Below are positions 1 to 7,239 of a stretch of 64,000 nt of DNA, one piece after another (the stretch's first letter is position 1; every line of letters begins with the position of its first letter). The notes under the pieces are model-generated. The model was not told the origin of the DNA and did not search any database. It saw only the letters and a program-made list of their open reading frames with translations. The DNA is from Microcella indica (GTDB taxonomy: Bacteria; Actinomycetota; Actinomycetes; Actinomycetales; Microbacteriaceae). The stretch spans positions 1,302,001 to 1,366,000 of the forward strand of contig NZ_CP058670.1 in NCBI RefSeq assembly GCF_013414345.1, given 5' to 3'. A program made the translations under genes and the position numbers.

Positions 1-1
1 C

Positions 2-727
2 CTGCCCATCCCGGGGCGCGATGCACTCGGCGTGCACTTCGCGATGGAGTACCTCACGCAGTCCAATCGCGTGCAGGCGGGCGACACCGTCGACGACCAG
101 ATCACGGCCGAGGGCAAGCACGTCGTCGTCCTCGGCGGCGGCGACACCGGTGCCGACTGCATCGGCACCGCGCATCGCCAGGGCGCCCTGAGCGTCACCA
201 ACCTCGCGATCGGCGTGCAGCCGCCCGCGGAGCGCCCCGAGCACCAGCCGTGGCCCCTGCAGCCGACGCTCTTCGAGATGCAGAGCGCCCACGAGGAGGG
301 CGGCGAGCGGCGCTACCTCGCCTCGACGGTCGAATTCCTGCGCAACGACGCTGGTGAAGTGCGCGCCCTGCGCGTCGCCGAGACCGAGTTCGTCGAGGGG
401 CGCCGCGTGCCGAAGGCCGGCACCGAGCACGAGATCCCCGCAGACCTCGTGCTGCTCGCCCTCGGCTTCACGGGGGCCGAGCGCGACACGCTCGAGCCCC
501 AGCTGTCCATCCCGTTCGAGGACCACGGCACGGTGTCGCGCGCTGCCGACTACACGACCTCCGAGCCCGGCGTCTTCGTCGCGGGCGATGCGGGCCGCGG
601 AGCCTCGCTCATCGTCTGGGCGATCGCCGAGGGCCGCGCAGCGGCTGCCGAGGCGGACCGCTACCTGCAGGGCAGCAGCGAGCTGCCTGCGCCCGTGCGC
701 GCCACCGACCAACCGCTACGCGTCTAG
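2..727 (+). CDS. gltD: Glutamate synthase small subunit, C-terminal part (truncated by window edge)
   Basis: This is the C-terminal 241 residues of the NADPH-dependent glutamate synthase small subunit, whose family is normally about 480 residues, so the 5' half lies outside the window. The open frame continues to base 2, upstream of an internal GTG at 32. The subunit oxidises NADPH and passes electrons through FAD and Fe-S centres to the large subunit, which makes glutamate from glutamine and 2-oxoglutarate. Visible motifs are the second nucleotide-binding loop GGGDTGADCIG (visible residues about 44-54) and the C-terminal flavin motif GVFVAGDAGRG (about 190), typical of the GltD / pyridine nucleotide-disulphide oxidoreductase family. 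The gene reads toward pyk, a common actinobacterial order (gltB-gltD-pyk). Identity is secure from the motif pair; the N-terminal Fe-S cysteines cannot be seen. Confidence 0.96.
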   Translation: MPIPGRDALGVHFAMEYLTQSNRVQAGDTVDDQITAEGKHVVVLGGGDTGADCIGTAHRQGALSVTNLAIGVQPPAERPEHQPWPLQPTLFEMQSAHEEGGERRYLASTVEFLRNDAGEVRALRVAETEFVEGRRVPKAGTEHEIPADLVLLALGFTGAERDTLEPQLSIPFEDHGTVSRAADYTTSEPGVFVAGDAGRGASLIVWAIAEGRAAAAEADRYLQGSSELPAPVRATDQPLRV

Positions 728-789
728 CGGCCCGCCCACCCTTACGCACCTCCCTTCTCCACCCCACCACCACCACAGTGAAGGAAGCC

Positions 790-2247
790 ATGAGACGAGC
801 AAAGATCGTCGCCACCCTCGGGCCGGCGACGTCGAGCTACGAGAACATCCGAGCGATCATCGAGGCCGGCGTCGACGTCGCTCGCATGAACCTCAGCCAC
901 GGCACGTACGACCTGCACGAGGAGGTGTACGGAAACGTGCGCAAGGCCGCGGAGGACACGGGGCGCCCGGTCGCCGTCCTCGTCGACCTGCAAGGCCCCA
1001 AGATCCGGCTCGGGAAGTTCTCCGACGGCCCGCACGAGCTCGCCGAGGGCGACATCTTCACGATCACGACCGAGGAGGTGCTCGGCACGAAGGAGCAGTG
1101 CGGCACGACCTTCAAGGGCCTGCCGCAGGACGTCAAGCCTGGCGACTTCCTGCTCGTCGACGACGGCAAGGTGAAGCTGCGCGTGCTCGACACCGACGGA
1201 GTGCGCGTGCGCACCGAGGTCGTCGTCGCTGGCGCAGTCTCCAACAACAAGGGCATCAACCTGCCCGGCGTCGCCGTCAACGTCCCCGCTCTGTCGGAGA
1301 AGGACGAGGACGACCTGCGCTGGGGCCTGCGCCTCGGTGCCGACTACATCGCGCTCTCGTTCGTACGCAACGCGGGCGACATCACGCGCGTCCACGAGAT
1401 CATGCGTGACGAGGGCGTGACGCTGCCCGTCATCGCGAAGATCGAGAAGCCTCAGGCGGTCGACGCACTCGAGGAGATCGTCGACGCCTTCGACGGCATC
1501 ATGGTCGCGCGCGGCGACCTCGGGGTCGAGCTTCCCCTGGAAGCCGTGCCGATCGTGCAGAAGCGGGCCGTCGAGCTCGCGCGCCGCATGGCGAAGCCCG
1601 TCATCGTGGCGACTCAGATGCTCGAGTCGATGATCAGCAGCCCGATCCCGACGCGCGCCGAGACGAGCGATGTCGCCAACGCCGTCCTCGACGGTGCGGA
1701 CGCGGTCATGCTCAGTGGCGAGACGAGCGTGGGGGAGTTCCCCGTCATCACCGTCTCCACGATGGCGCGCATCGTCGCCGCGACCGAGGAGCACGGGCTC
1801 GAGCGCATCCCGCCGCTCGGCACGAAGCCGCGCACGCAGGGCGGCGCCATCACGCTCGCCGCCGCAGAGGTCGCAGAGTTCGTGGAGGCCAAGTACGTGT
1901 GCGTCTTCACCGAGGGCGGCGACTCGGCTCGTCGCATGTCGCGGCTGCGGTTCCGCATCCCGATGAAGGCGTTCACGCCGAACCCGAACGTGCAGCGCCG
2001 CATGTCGCTCACGTGGGGCATCGAGTCGTTCCTCGTCAAGAGCGTCACCCACACCGATGCCATGTACCGACAGGTCGACGACGTACTCCTCGGGCGCGGT
2101 CTCGCGGAGACCGGCGACAAGGTCGTCGTGATCTCCGGCTCGCCTCCCGGAGTCTCGGGCGGCACCAACGACATCCGCGTGCACACCGTCGGTGACACGG
2201 TGGGCACCGAGCTGCCCGCGTGGATCGCGGGCGGCAGCGTCGAGTAG
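790..2247 (+). CDS. pyk: Pyruvate kinase
   Basis: Pyruvate kinase transfers phosphate from phosphoenolpyruvate to ADP, the last step of glycolysis. The predicted protein of 485 residues has the family's usual length. It starts MRRAKIVATLGPAT, the classic N-terminus with the phosphate-binding Arg, and carries IAKIEKPQAVD with the catalytic Lys (about residue 217) and MVARGDLGVEL (about 238) of the metal/PEP site, then the C-terminal allosteric domain. The ATG at 790 is preferred over an in-frame GTG at 778 because GAAGGA stands a few bases before it and homologues begin MRRAKI. It follows gltD after 62 bp that contain a CACC-rich stretch but no clear -35/-10 pair. Confidence 0.97.
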   Translation: MRRAKIVATLGPATSSYENIRAIIEAGVDVARMNLSHGTYDLHEEVYGNVRKAAEDTGRPVAVLVDLQGPKIRLGKFSDGPHELAEGDIFTITTEEVLGTKEQCGTTFKGLPQDVKPGDFLLVDDGKVKLRVLDTDGVRVRTEVVVAGAVSNNKGINLPGVAVNVPALSEKDEDDLRWGLRLGADYIALSFVRNAGDITRVHEIMRDEGVTLPVIAKIEKPQAVDALEEIVDAFDGIMVARGDLGVELPLEAVPIVQKRAVELARRMAKPVIVATQMLESMISSPIPTRAETSDVANAVLDGADAVMLSGETSVGEFPVITVSTMARIVAATEEHGLERIPPLGTKPRTQGGAITLAAAEVAEFVEAKYVCVFTEGGDSARRMSRLRFRIPMKAFTPNPNVQRRMSLTWGIESFLVKSVTHTDAMYRQVDDVLLGRGLAETGDKVVVISGSPPGVSGGTNDIRVHTVGDTVGTELPAWIAGGSVE

Positions 2248-2285
2248 AGCACTCCGCGCGGCGTAGCCGATGTGCGCTCGCGTTC

Positions 2286-3107
2286 ATGACGGGACGCGAG
2301 CTGCATCGGCCTGGTCGCCGGGATCGGATGATCGGCTGTGGCGTAGCCCTGGCCGTTGTTCTCGTCGTCGCAGGGTGCACCGGGCCTTCTGAGCCCGGCG
2401 TGGCGCCCGCCGCCGCTGAGACGGCGCCAGTCGAGCCCGGGGTGCTCGGCGCCGCCCCGCGTCCGACGCTCGACGCCGGGGAGGTCGTCGCGACGGGGAC
2501 CCTCGCGGGCGACGCGACCGGCACGGTGACCATCACCGCAACGGGTGACGGAGGCTTCGGTGTGCGCATCGACGACCTCGGGACCAAGTTCGACGGTCTG
2601 CTGACCCCCTACCTGGGCACGGAGACCTTCGTGCCCGGCGAGTACTGCGCGTCGACGCGTGCGGGTCTGCACGGGTTCGGCGATTTCGTTCCGGCGCCGA
2701 CGTACTCGTTCGCCCTCGGCGGCTTCGGTCATGGAGACTCCCCGTGGCCCGACCCCGCCTACCTCGACGACCTGGTCCTGACGCGCTCAGGGGAGCCTCT
2801 CGACGACTGCATCTCCGCGGTCGCCGGAGTGGCGCCGCTCACCTGGACGTTGCCCGACATGCGGCCGGGGCTGGCCGTGACCGATGACGGGCCGACCGGG
2901 GGAGCGCGTGGCGAGGTCGAGCTGTCGGATGGCTACCCGGTCGCCTACTCGGTGGTGGACGACGATCTGCTGCCCTCGATCGCGGCGCGCTTCGGCGTCA
3001 CCCTCGACGACCTTCTCTACCTCAACCCAGCGCGGGCCGTGCCCGGCGACGACCCCGCGCTCGCCTACGTGGGTGAGACCCTGAGTCTCGATCCCGCGAA
3101 TCGCTAG
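2286..3107 (+). CDS. LysM-domain lipoprotein
   Basis: A predicted exported lipoprotein of 273 residues. The N-terminus has basic residues (RRDR), a hydrophobic core and the lipobox VVAGC (Cys about residue 31), so it should be lipidated and anchored in the outer leaflet of the cytoplasmic membrane. The middle part has no family I recognise. The C-terminal 55 residues (about 216-270, from YPVAYSVV to GETLSLDP) resemble a LysM peptidoglycan-binding domain, with the usual ...IAARFGVTLDDLLYLNP... pattern. The ATG at 2286 supplies the charged n-region; a later ATG at 2328 would leave the signal peptide without positive charge, so 2286 is favoured although no strong ribosome site is visible. The stop codon touches the first unit of the tRNA-tail repeat. 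The function is unproven; a cell-wall role is inferred. Confidence 0.85.
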   Translation: MTGRELHRPGRRDRMIGCGVALAVVLVVAGCTGPSEPGVAPAAAETAPVEPGVLGAAPRPTLDAGEVVATGTLAGDATGTVTITATGDGGFGVRIDDLGTKFDGLLTPYLGTETFVPGEYCASTRAGLHGFGDFVPAPTYSFALGGFGHGDSPWPDPAYLDDLVLTRSGEPLDDCISAVAGVAPLTWTLPDMRPGLAVTDDGPTGGARGEVELSDGYPVAYSVVDDDLLPSIAARFGVTLDDLLYLNPARAVPGDDPALAYVGETLSLDPANR

Positions 3108-3114
3108 TGGTGCG

Positions 3115-3272
3115 TACCGGCTGTGGGATTCGAACCCCGCGACGCACCGCGTCGCGCAGAACCGCACGGTTGTGTCGTGCGACTCGTGGTGCGTACCGGC
3201 TGTGGGATTCGAACCCCGCGACGCACCGCGTCGCGCAGAACCGCACGGTTGTGTCGTGCGACTAGTGGTGCG
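3115..3272 (-). repeat. Two 79-bp tandem units repeating the tRNA-Leu 3' end
   Basis: Units at 3115-3193 and 3194-3272 differ at one base and lie directly downstream of tRNA-Leu in its own direction. The same 79-bp register continues into the tRNA gene: the discriminator base pairs with 3273, and the corresponding positions are 3194 and 3115. Each unit copies about 23 nt of the tRNA (T-loop, T-stem 3' side and acceptor 3' strand) plus the trailing ACGCACCA. It then adds two perfect hairpins: an 8-bp stem with 3-nt loop (3138-3156 in the first unit) and a 6-bp stem with 7-nt loop (3163-3181). The copied T-stem is broken on its 5' side, so the units cannot fold as full tRNAs. Confidence 0.93.
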
Positions 3273-3355
3273 TACCGGCTGTGGGATTCGAACCCACACG
3301 CCCTCTCGGACAAAGCATTTTGAGTGCTCCGCGTCTACCATTCCGCCAAGCCGGC
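3273..3355 (-). tRNA. tRNA-Leu (anticodon CAA)
   Basis: Read on the minus strand the gene folds as a class II tRNA. The acceptor stem is GCCGGCT with AGCCGGT (7 bp, first pair G-U). The D-arm contains TGGCGGAATGGTAGACGC. The anticodon stem is GAGCA with TGCTT around the 7-nt loop CTCAAAA, giving anticodon CAA, which reads UUG. There is a long variable arm (GTCCGAGAGGGC) and a T-arm GTGGG-TTCGAAT-CCCAC. The discriminator is A at 3273. The following bases are CGCACCA, so CCA is not encoded directly after the discriminator. The gene diverges from pdtaR. Confidence 0.95.
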
Positions 3356-3390
3356 CACGCCGCTTCGTTAGCGGCATGTTGACGATACCG

Positions 3391-3396
3391 TAGGCT
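3391..3396 (+). promoter_or_regulatory. Leaderless -10 element of pdtaR
   Basis: TAGGCT ends 7 nt before the GTG at 3404, so transcription should begin at or next to the start codon. The spacing favours GTG 3404 over the in-frame GTG at 3398, which would lie only 1 nt from the hexamer. Confidence 0.7.
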
Positions 3397-3403
3397 CGTG
3401 ACC

Positions 3404-4051
3404 GTGAGTGATCAGGAACAGAGCACGTCAGCACCTCGACGCGTCGTCGTCGCCGAGGATGAGTCGCTCATCCGCATGGACATCGTCGAGATCCTGCGCG
3501 ACAACGGCTTCGATGTCGTCGGTGAGGCGGGTGACGGTGAGACGGCGGTAGCCCTCGCGACCGAGCTGCGCCCCGATCTCGTCATCATGGACATCAGGAT
3601 GCCCCAGCTAGACGGCATCGAGGCGGCCAAGCGCCTCAGCGAGAACCACATCGCTCCCGTCGTGCTGCTGACGGCGTTCAGCCAGAAGGAGCTCGTCGAG
3701 CAGGCGAGCGAGGCGGGCGCCCTGGCTTACGTCGTGAAGCCGTTCACGCCGAACGACCTGCTGCCGGCGATCGAGATCGCCCTGAGCCGCTACCAGCAGA
3801 TCCTCACGCTCGAGAGCGAGGTCGCCGACCTGGTCGAGCGCTTCGAGACGCGCAAGCTCGTCGATCGTGCGAAGGGACTTCTCAATGAGCGCATGGGATT
3901 GAGCGAACCGGAGGCGTTCCGATGGATCCAGAAGGCGTCGATGGACCGCCGCACGACCATGCAGGCCGTCGCCCAGGCTGTCATCGAGCAGCTCGCGCCG
4001 AAGAAGGACGCCCCCGCGAAGAAGGCCGCGGCAGAGCCCTCCGACGACTGA
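3404..4051 (+). CDS. pdtaR: PdtaR-type response regulator with ANTAR RNA-binding domain
   Basis: A 215-residue two-domain regulator. The N-terminal receiver domain begins RRVVVAEDE, with acidic pocket residues, the phospho-acceptor Asp about residue 63 in VIMDIRMPQLDG and a Lys in AYVVKPFTP. The C-terminal ANTAR domain (about 146-205; KLVDRAKGLLNERMGLSE...AFRWIQKASM) is an RNA-binding three-helix unit that prevents terminator formation in target leaders. In mycobacteria this protein is phosphorylated by the histidine kinase PdtaS; no kinase gene is next to it here, as is usual. Start GTG 3404 is chosen from the -10 spacing. The gene is convergent with the thioesterase gene (28 bp between stops) and divergent from tRNA-Leu. 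Confidence 0.93.
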   Translation: MSDQEQSTSAPRRVVVAEDESLIRMDIVEILRDNGFDVVGEAGDGETAVALATELRPDLVIMDIRMPQLDGIEAAKRLSENHIAPVVLLTAFSQKELVEQASEAGALAYVVKPFTPNDLLPAIEIALSRYQQILTLESEVADLVERFETRKLVDRAKGLLNERMGLSEPEAFRWIQKASMDRRTTMQAVAQAVIEQLAPKKDAPAKKAAAEPSDD

Positions 4052-4079
4052 GCCGTCCGGGACTGACCCCTTTGTCGAC

Positions 4080-4505
4080 CTAGCGGTCTCGCAGCAGGTT
4101 GGTGATGCGCACGGTCGACAGCCGGCGGCCCTCGTCGTCGGTGATGACGATCTCGTGCGTGCACAGCGTGCGGCCGAGCACGAGAGCCGTGCACGTCCCC
4201 GTGACCATGCCCTCGGTGACGGACCGGCTGTGCGTGGCGTTGATCTCGATGCCGACCGCGTAGCGCCCCGGCCCGGCGTGGATGGCGGAGGAGATCGAGC
4301 CGAGGCTCTCTCCGAGCACGACGTGGGCGCCCCCGTGCAGCAGACCGATGACCTGCGTGTTGCCCGCGACGGGCATCCGCGCGATGGAGTGCTCGGCGGA
4401 GAGCTCCACGAAGTCGATCTCCATCTTCTGCGCGAGTGCTCCGCCGCGCGTCGTGACGAGCCGCTCCACGAGCTCCGGGTCGAGATCATCGGGCAGTCGG
4501 TTCAT
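4080..4505 (-). CDS. PaaI-type hotdog-fold thioesterase
   Basis: A 141-residue single-domain hotdog protein of the PaaI/YdiI/MenI thioesterase group, which hydrolyses acyl-CoA thioesters in the cytoplasm. Seen in the sequence: the HGGAHVVLGESLGS helix segment, corresponding to the family's HGG...A..D/E active-site helix with Glu as likely catalytic acid, followed by YAVGIEINATHSRSV and GTCTALVLGRTL strands. The length is normal. AGAGGA precedes the ATG by about 5 nt on the minus strand. It diverges from polA. The substrate is not predictable; 1,4-dihydroxy-2-naphthoyl-CoA (menaquinone synthesis) is one possibility, not shown. Confidence 0.88.
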   Translation of the reverse strand: MNRLPDDLDPELVERLVTTRGGALAQKMEIDFVELSAEHSIARMPVAGNTQVIGLLHGGAHVVLGESLGSISSAIHAGPGRYAVGIEINATHSRSVTEGMVTGTCTALVLGRTLCTHEIVITDDEGRRLSTVRITNLLRDR

Positions 4506-4559
4506 CGGTTTCCTCTCGAGGGGCGTCGGCAGGCCCGGGCGACGGTCGGTGCGCCTCGC

Positions 4560-4565
4560 TAGGCT
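4560..4565 (+). promoter_or_regulatory. Leaderless -10 element of polA
   Basis: TAGGCT ends 6 nt before the GTG start of polA at 4572. No Shine-Dalgarno sequence is present, in line with a leaderless transcript. Confidence 0.7.
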
Positions 4566-4571
4566 GACCGC

Positions 4572-7229
4572 GTGACGGACTCAGAAAAGTGTACGCTCCT
4601 CATCGTAGACGGCCACTCGCTCGCCTTCCGGGCGTTCTACGCGCTGCCCATCGACAGCTTCGTCACGCGAGACGGGCAGCACACGAACGCCATCCACGGC
4701 TTCATCTCGATGTTCCTGGGGCTTCTGGCGAAGGAGAAGCCCACCCACGTGGCGGTGGCGTTCGACATCTCGCGCTACTCGTTCCGCACGCGCGAGTACC
4801 CGGAGTACAAGGGAACGCGCGGAGAGACCCCGCCCGAGTTCGTCGGTCAGGTTCCTCTCCTGCAGGAGGCACTCGCCGCGATGAGCGTGACGACGATCAC
4901 CAAGGAGGACTACGAGGCCGACGACATTCTCGCCACGCTCGCCTCCCAGGGAGCCGCAGAAGGCATGCACGTGCTCGTCGTCTCAGGCGACCGCGACACG
5001 ATCCAGCTCGTCACCGACGACGTGACGCTCCTGTATCCGAACGCCCGCGGAGTGTCGGAGCTCAAGCGGTACGACCCGGAGACGGTGCGCGAGCGCTACG
5101 GCATCGCTCCCGAGCAGTACCCGGAGATCGCCGCCCTCGTGGGCGAGACGAGCGACAACCTTCCCGGCATCGACAAGGTCGGCGAGAAGACCGCGGTGAA
5201 GTGGATCACCCAGTACGGGTCGCTCGAGGGCATTTGGGAGCACATCGACGAGATCGGGGGAGTGGTCGGCAACAATTTGCGCGAGCAGCGTGATCGTGCC
5301 GAGCGCAACCGTCGCCTCAACCGCCTCGTGACCGATGTCGAGCTGCCGGTCGGCCCGCGCGACCTCGAGCGGCGGCCGATGGACGTGCCCGCCGTCAAGG
5401 AGGTTTTCGAGCGCCTGCAGTTCCGCACCCTCACCGAGCGCGTGCTCAAGATCGCCGCGAGCGAGGGCACCGTCGTCGACGACGCACCCGCCGCCCCGCA
5501 CGCCGACACGCCCGCGGTGCGCACGCTCGTGGACGAAGAGCTCGCGGCCTGGTTGCGCGCCGCGAGCAAGGCCGGCGGCGACATCGCCGTCATCGTGGAT
5601 GCTCCGCTCGGCGAGCTCGACGCGATCGGGCTCGCGACCGCGACCGAGAGCGTGCAGGTGAACTGGGCCGCGCACCGTCCCGACTACGCCGCTCTCGAGC
5701 AGTGGCTCGCGAGCGACCACCCGAAGGTGCTCGCCGACGCGAAGTCGGCGCACTCGGTCCTCAGCGCGCTCGACATCACCCTCGCCGGTGTCGTGTGGGA
5801 CGCGAAGCTCGCCGCGTGGATCGAGCGGCCCGGGGCGAAGTCCTACGCGCTCGCCGACCTCGTGCACAGCGTGCTCGGCGACACGCTGCCCGAGGCCGAC
5901 CCCAACCAGCTCGTGCCCGACACCGGCGCCGTCTCGCCCGCGACCTCGGCGTGGTACCTGCACCGCGTGGCCGCTGCGCAGCGCGAGTCGCTCGTGCCGA
6001 GCAGCGCTACCGTGCTCACCGACCTCGACCTGCCGACTGCACCCGTGCTCGCGGCCATGCAGCGCGCGGGAGTCGCCGTCGACCGCGCGGCGCTCGAGGC
6101 GCTCAGCACCGAGTTGGGCGACACCGCAGCAGAGCTCGCGCAGAAGGCGTTCGCCGAGATCGGGCACGAGGTCAACCTCGGGTCGCCGAAGCAGTTGCAG
6201 GAAGTGCTCTTCGAGGAGCTCGGCATGCCCAAGACGCGCGCGACCAAGACTGGGTACACGACGGACGCGGCCGCCCTGGCCGATCTCCAGGAGGCGCATC
6301 CCCACCCCTTCCTCGGTCTGCTCCTGCAGCACCGCGACGCGACGAAGCTGCGTCAGATCATCGAGACGCTCGTCGCCTCGATCCATACCGACGGTCGCAT
6401 TCGCACGACCTACGAGCAGACCGGCACGACGACCGGCCGCATCTCCTCGACCGACCCCAATCTGCAGAACATCCCCGTGCGCACCGAGGTCGGGCACCGT
6501 ATTCGAGCGGCCTTCGTGGCCGGGGAGGCCTACGAGAGCCTGCTCACCGCCGACTACTCGCAGATCGAGATGCGCATCATGGCGCACCTCTCGGGGGACG
6601 ATGGGCTCATCGAGGCGTTCCGCTCGGGGGAGGACCTGCACCGTTTCGTCGGCGCGCGCATCTTCTCGGTCGACCCCGCCGACGTGACCCCCGCCATGCG
6701 CACCAAGGTCAAGGCGATGAGCTACGGGCTCGCCTACGGGCTCAGTGCCTTCGGTCTCAGCAAGCAGCTGCGCATCCCCTCCGCGGAGGCGAAGCAGCTC
6801 ATGACCGACTACTTCGCACGATTCGGTGCCGTGCGGGACTACCTGCGCAGCGTCGTCGCGCAGGCGAAGGTCGACGGCTACACCGAGACGATCTTCGGGC
6901 GGCGTCGTCCCTTCCCCGATCTCGCGAGCCCCAATCGAGTGCTGAGGGAGAACGCCGAGCGCGCCGCCCTCAACGCGCCCATCCAGGGTTCGGCCGCCGA
7001 CATCATGAAGATCGCCATGATCGGCGTCGCCGACGACCTGCGCGCGCGGTCGCTGGGGTCGCGCCTGCTCCTGCAGGTGCACGACGAACTCGTGCTCGAG
7101 GTGGCGCCGGGGGAGCGGGAGGCAGTCGAGGCCATCGTGCGCGAGCGGATGGGGAGCGCGGCCGAACTGGCCGTCCCTCTCGACGTGCAGGTGGGCATCG
7201 GTGCCGACTGGGACGACGCCGCTCACTAG
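4572..7229 (+). CDS. polA: DNA polymerase I
   Basis: An 885-residue family A DNA polymerase acting in Okazaki fragment processing and repair synthesis. The N-terminal 5'-3' exonuclease/flap domain (about 1-300) contains DGHSLAFRAFYAL, acidic YEADDILA and the helix-hairpin-helix GEKTAVKW. The middle domain (about 310-490) corresponds to a 3'-5' exonuclease but lacks a recognisable DxE catalytic motif; actinobacterial Pol I is known to have a degenerate proofreading domain. The polymerase domain shows motif A TADYSQIEMR (about 657), motif B RTKVKAMSYGLAYG and motif C QVHDELVLE (about 834). The GTG start at 4572 fits the -10 spacing. The TAG stop is also the start of the next gene's -10 element. 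Confidence 0.98.
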   Translation: MTDSEKCTLLIVDGHSLAFRAFYALPIDSFVTRDGQHTNAIHGFISMFLGLLAKEKPTHVAVAFDISRYSFRTREYPEYKGTRGETPPEFVGQVPLLQEALAAMSVTTITKEDYEADDILATLASQGAAEGMHVLVVSGDRDTIQLVTDDVTLLYPNARGVSELKRYDPETVRERYGIAPEQYPEIAALVGETSDNLPGIDKVGEKTAVKWITQYGSLEGIWEHIDEIGGVVGNNLREQRDRAERNRRLNRLVTDVELPVGPRDLERRPMDVPAVKEVFERLQFRTLTERVLKIAASEGTVVDDAPAAPHADTPAVRTLVDEELAAWLRAASKAGGDIAVIVDAPLGELDAIGLATATESVQVNWAAHRPDYAALEQWLASDHPKVLADAKSAHSVLSALDITLAGVVWDAKLAAWIERPGAKSYALADLVHSVLGDTLPEADPNQLVPDTGAVSPATSAWYLHRVAAAQRESLVPSSATVLTDLDLPTAPVLAAMQRAGVAVDRAALEALSTELGDTAAELAQKAFAEIGHEVNLGSPKQLQEVLFEELGMPKTRATKTGYTTDAAALADLQEAHPHPFLGLLLQHRDATKLRQIIETLVASIHTDGRIRTTYEQTGTTTGRISSTDPNLQNIPVRTEVGHRIRAAFVAGEAYESLLTADYSQIEMRIMAHLSGDDGLIEAFRSGEDLHRFVGARIFSVDPADVTPAMRTKVKAMSYGLAYGLSAFGLSKQLRIPSAEAKQLMTDYFARFGAVRDYLRSVVAQAKVDGYTETIFGRRRPFPDLASPNRVLRENAERAALNAPIQGSAADIMKIAMIGVADDLRARSLGSRLLLQVHDELVLEVAPGEREAVEAIVRERMGSAAELAVPLDVQVGIGADWDDAAH

Positions 7230-7232
7230 ACT
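7227..7232 (+). promoter_or_regulatory. Leaderless -10 element of the DUF885 gene, overlapping the polA stop
   Basis: TAGACT begins with the TAG stop codon of polA and ends 7 nt before ATG 7240. Confidence 0.7.
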
Positions 7233-7239
7233 GACCCGC

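Noticed and set aside
3108-3355. Possible prophage or integrative element at tRNA-Leu
   Set aside because: The repeated tRNA ends are only 79 bp apart and no integrase or phage gene lies within the window, so an inserted element is not present now.
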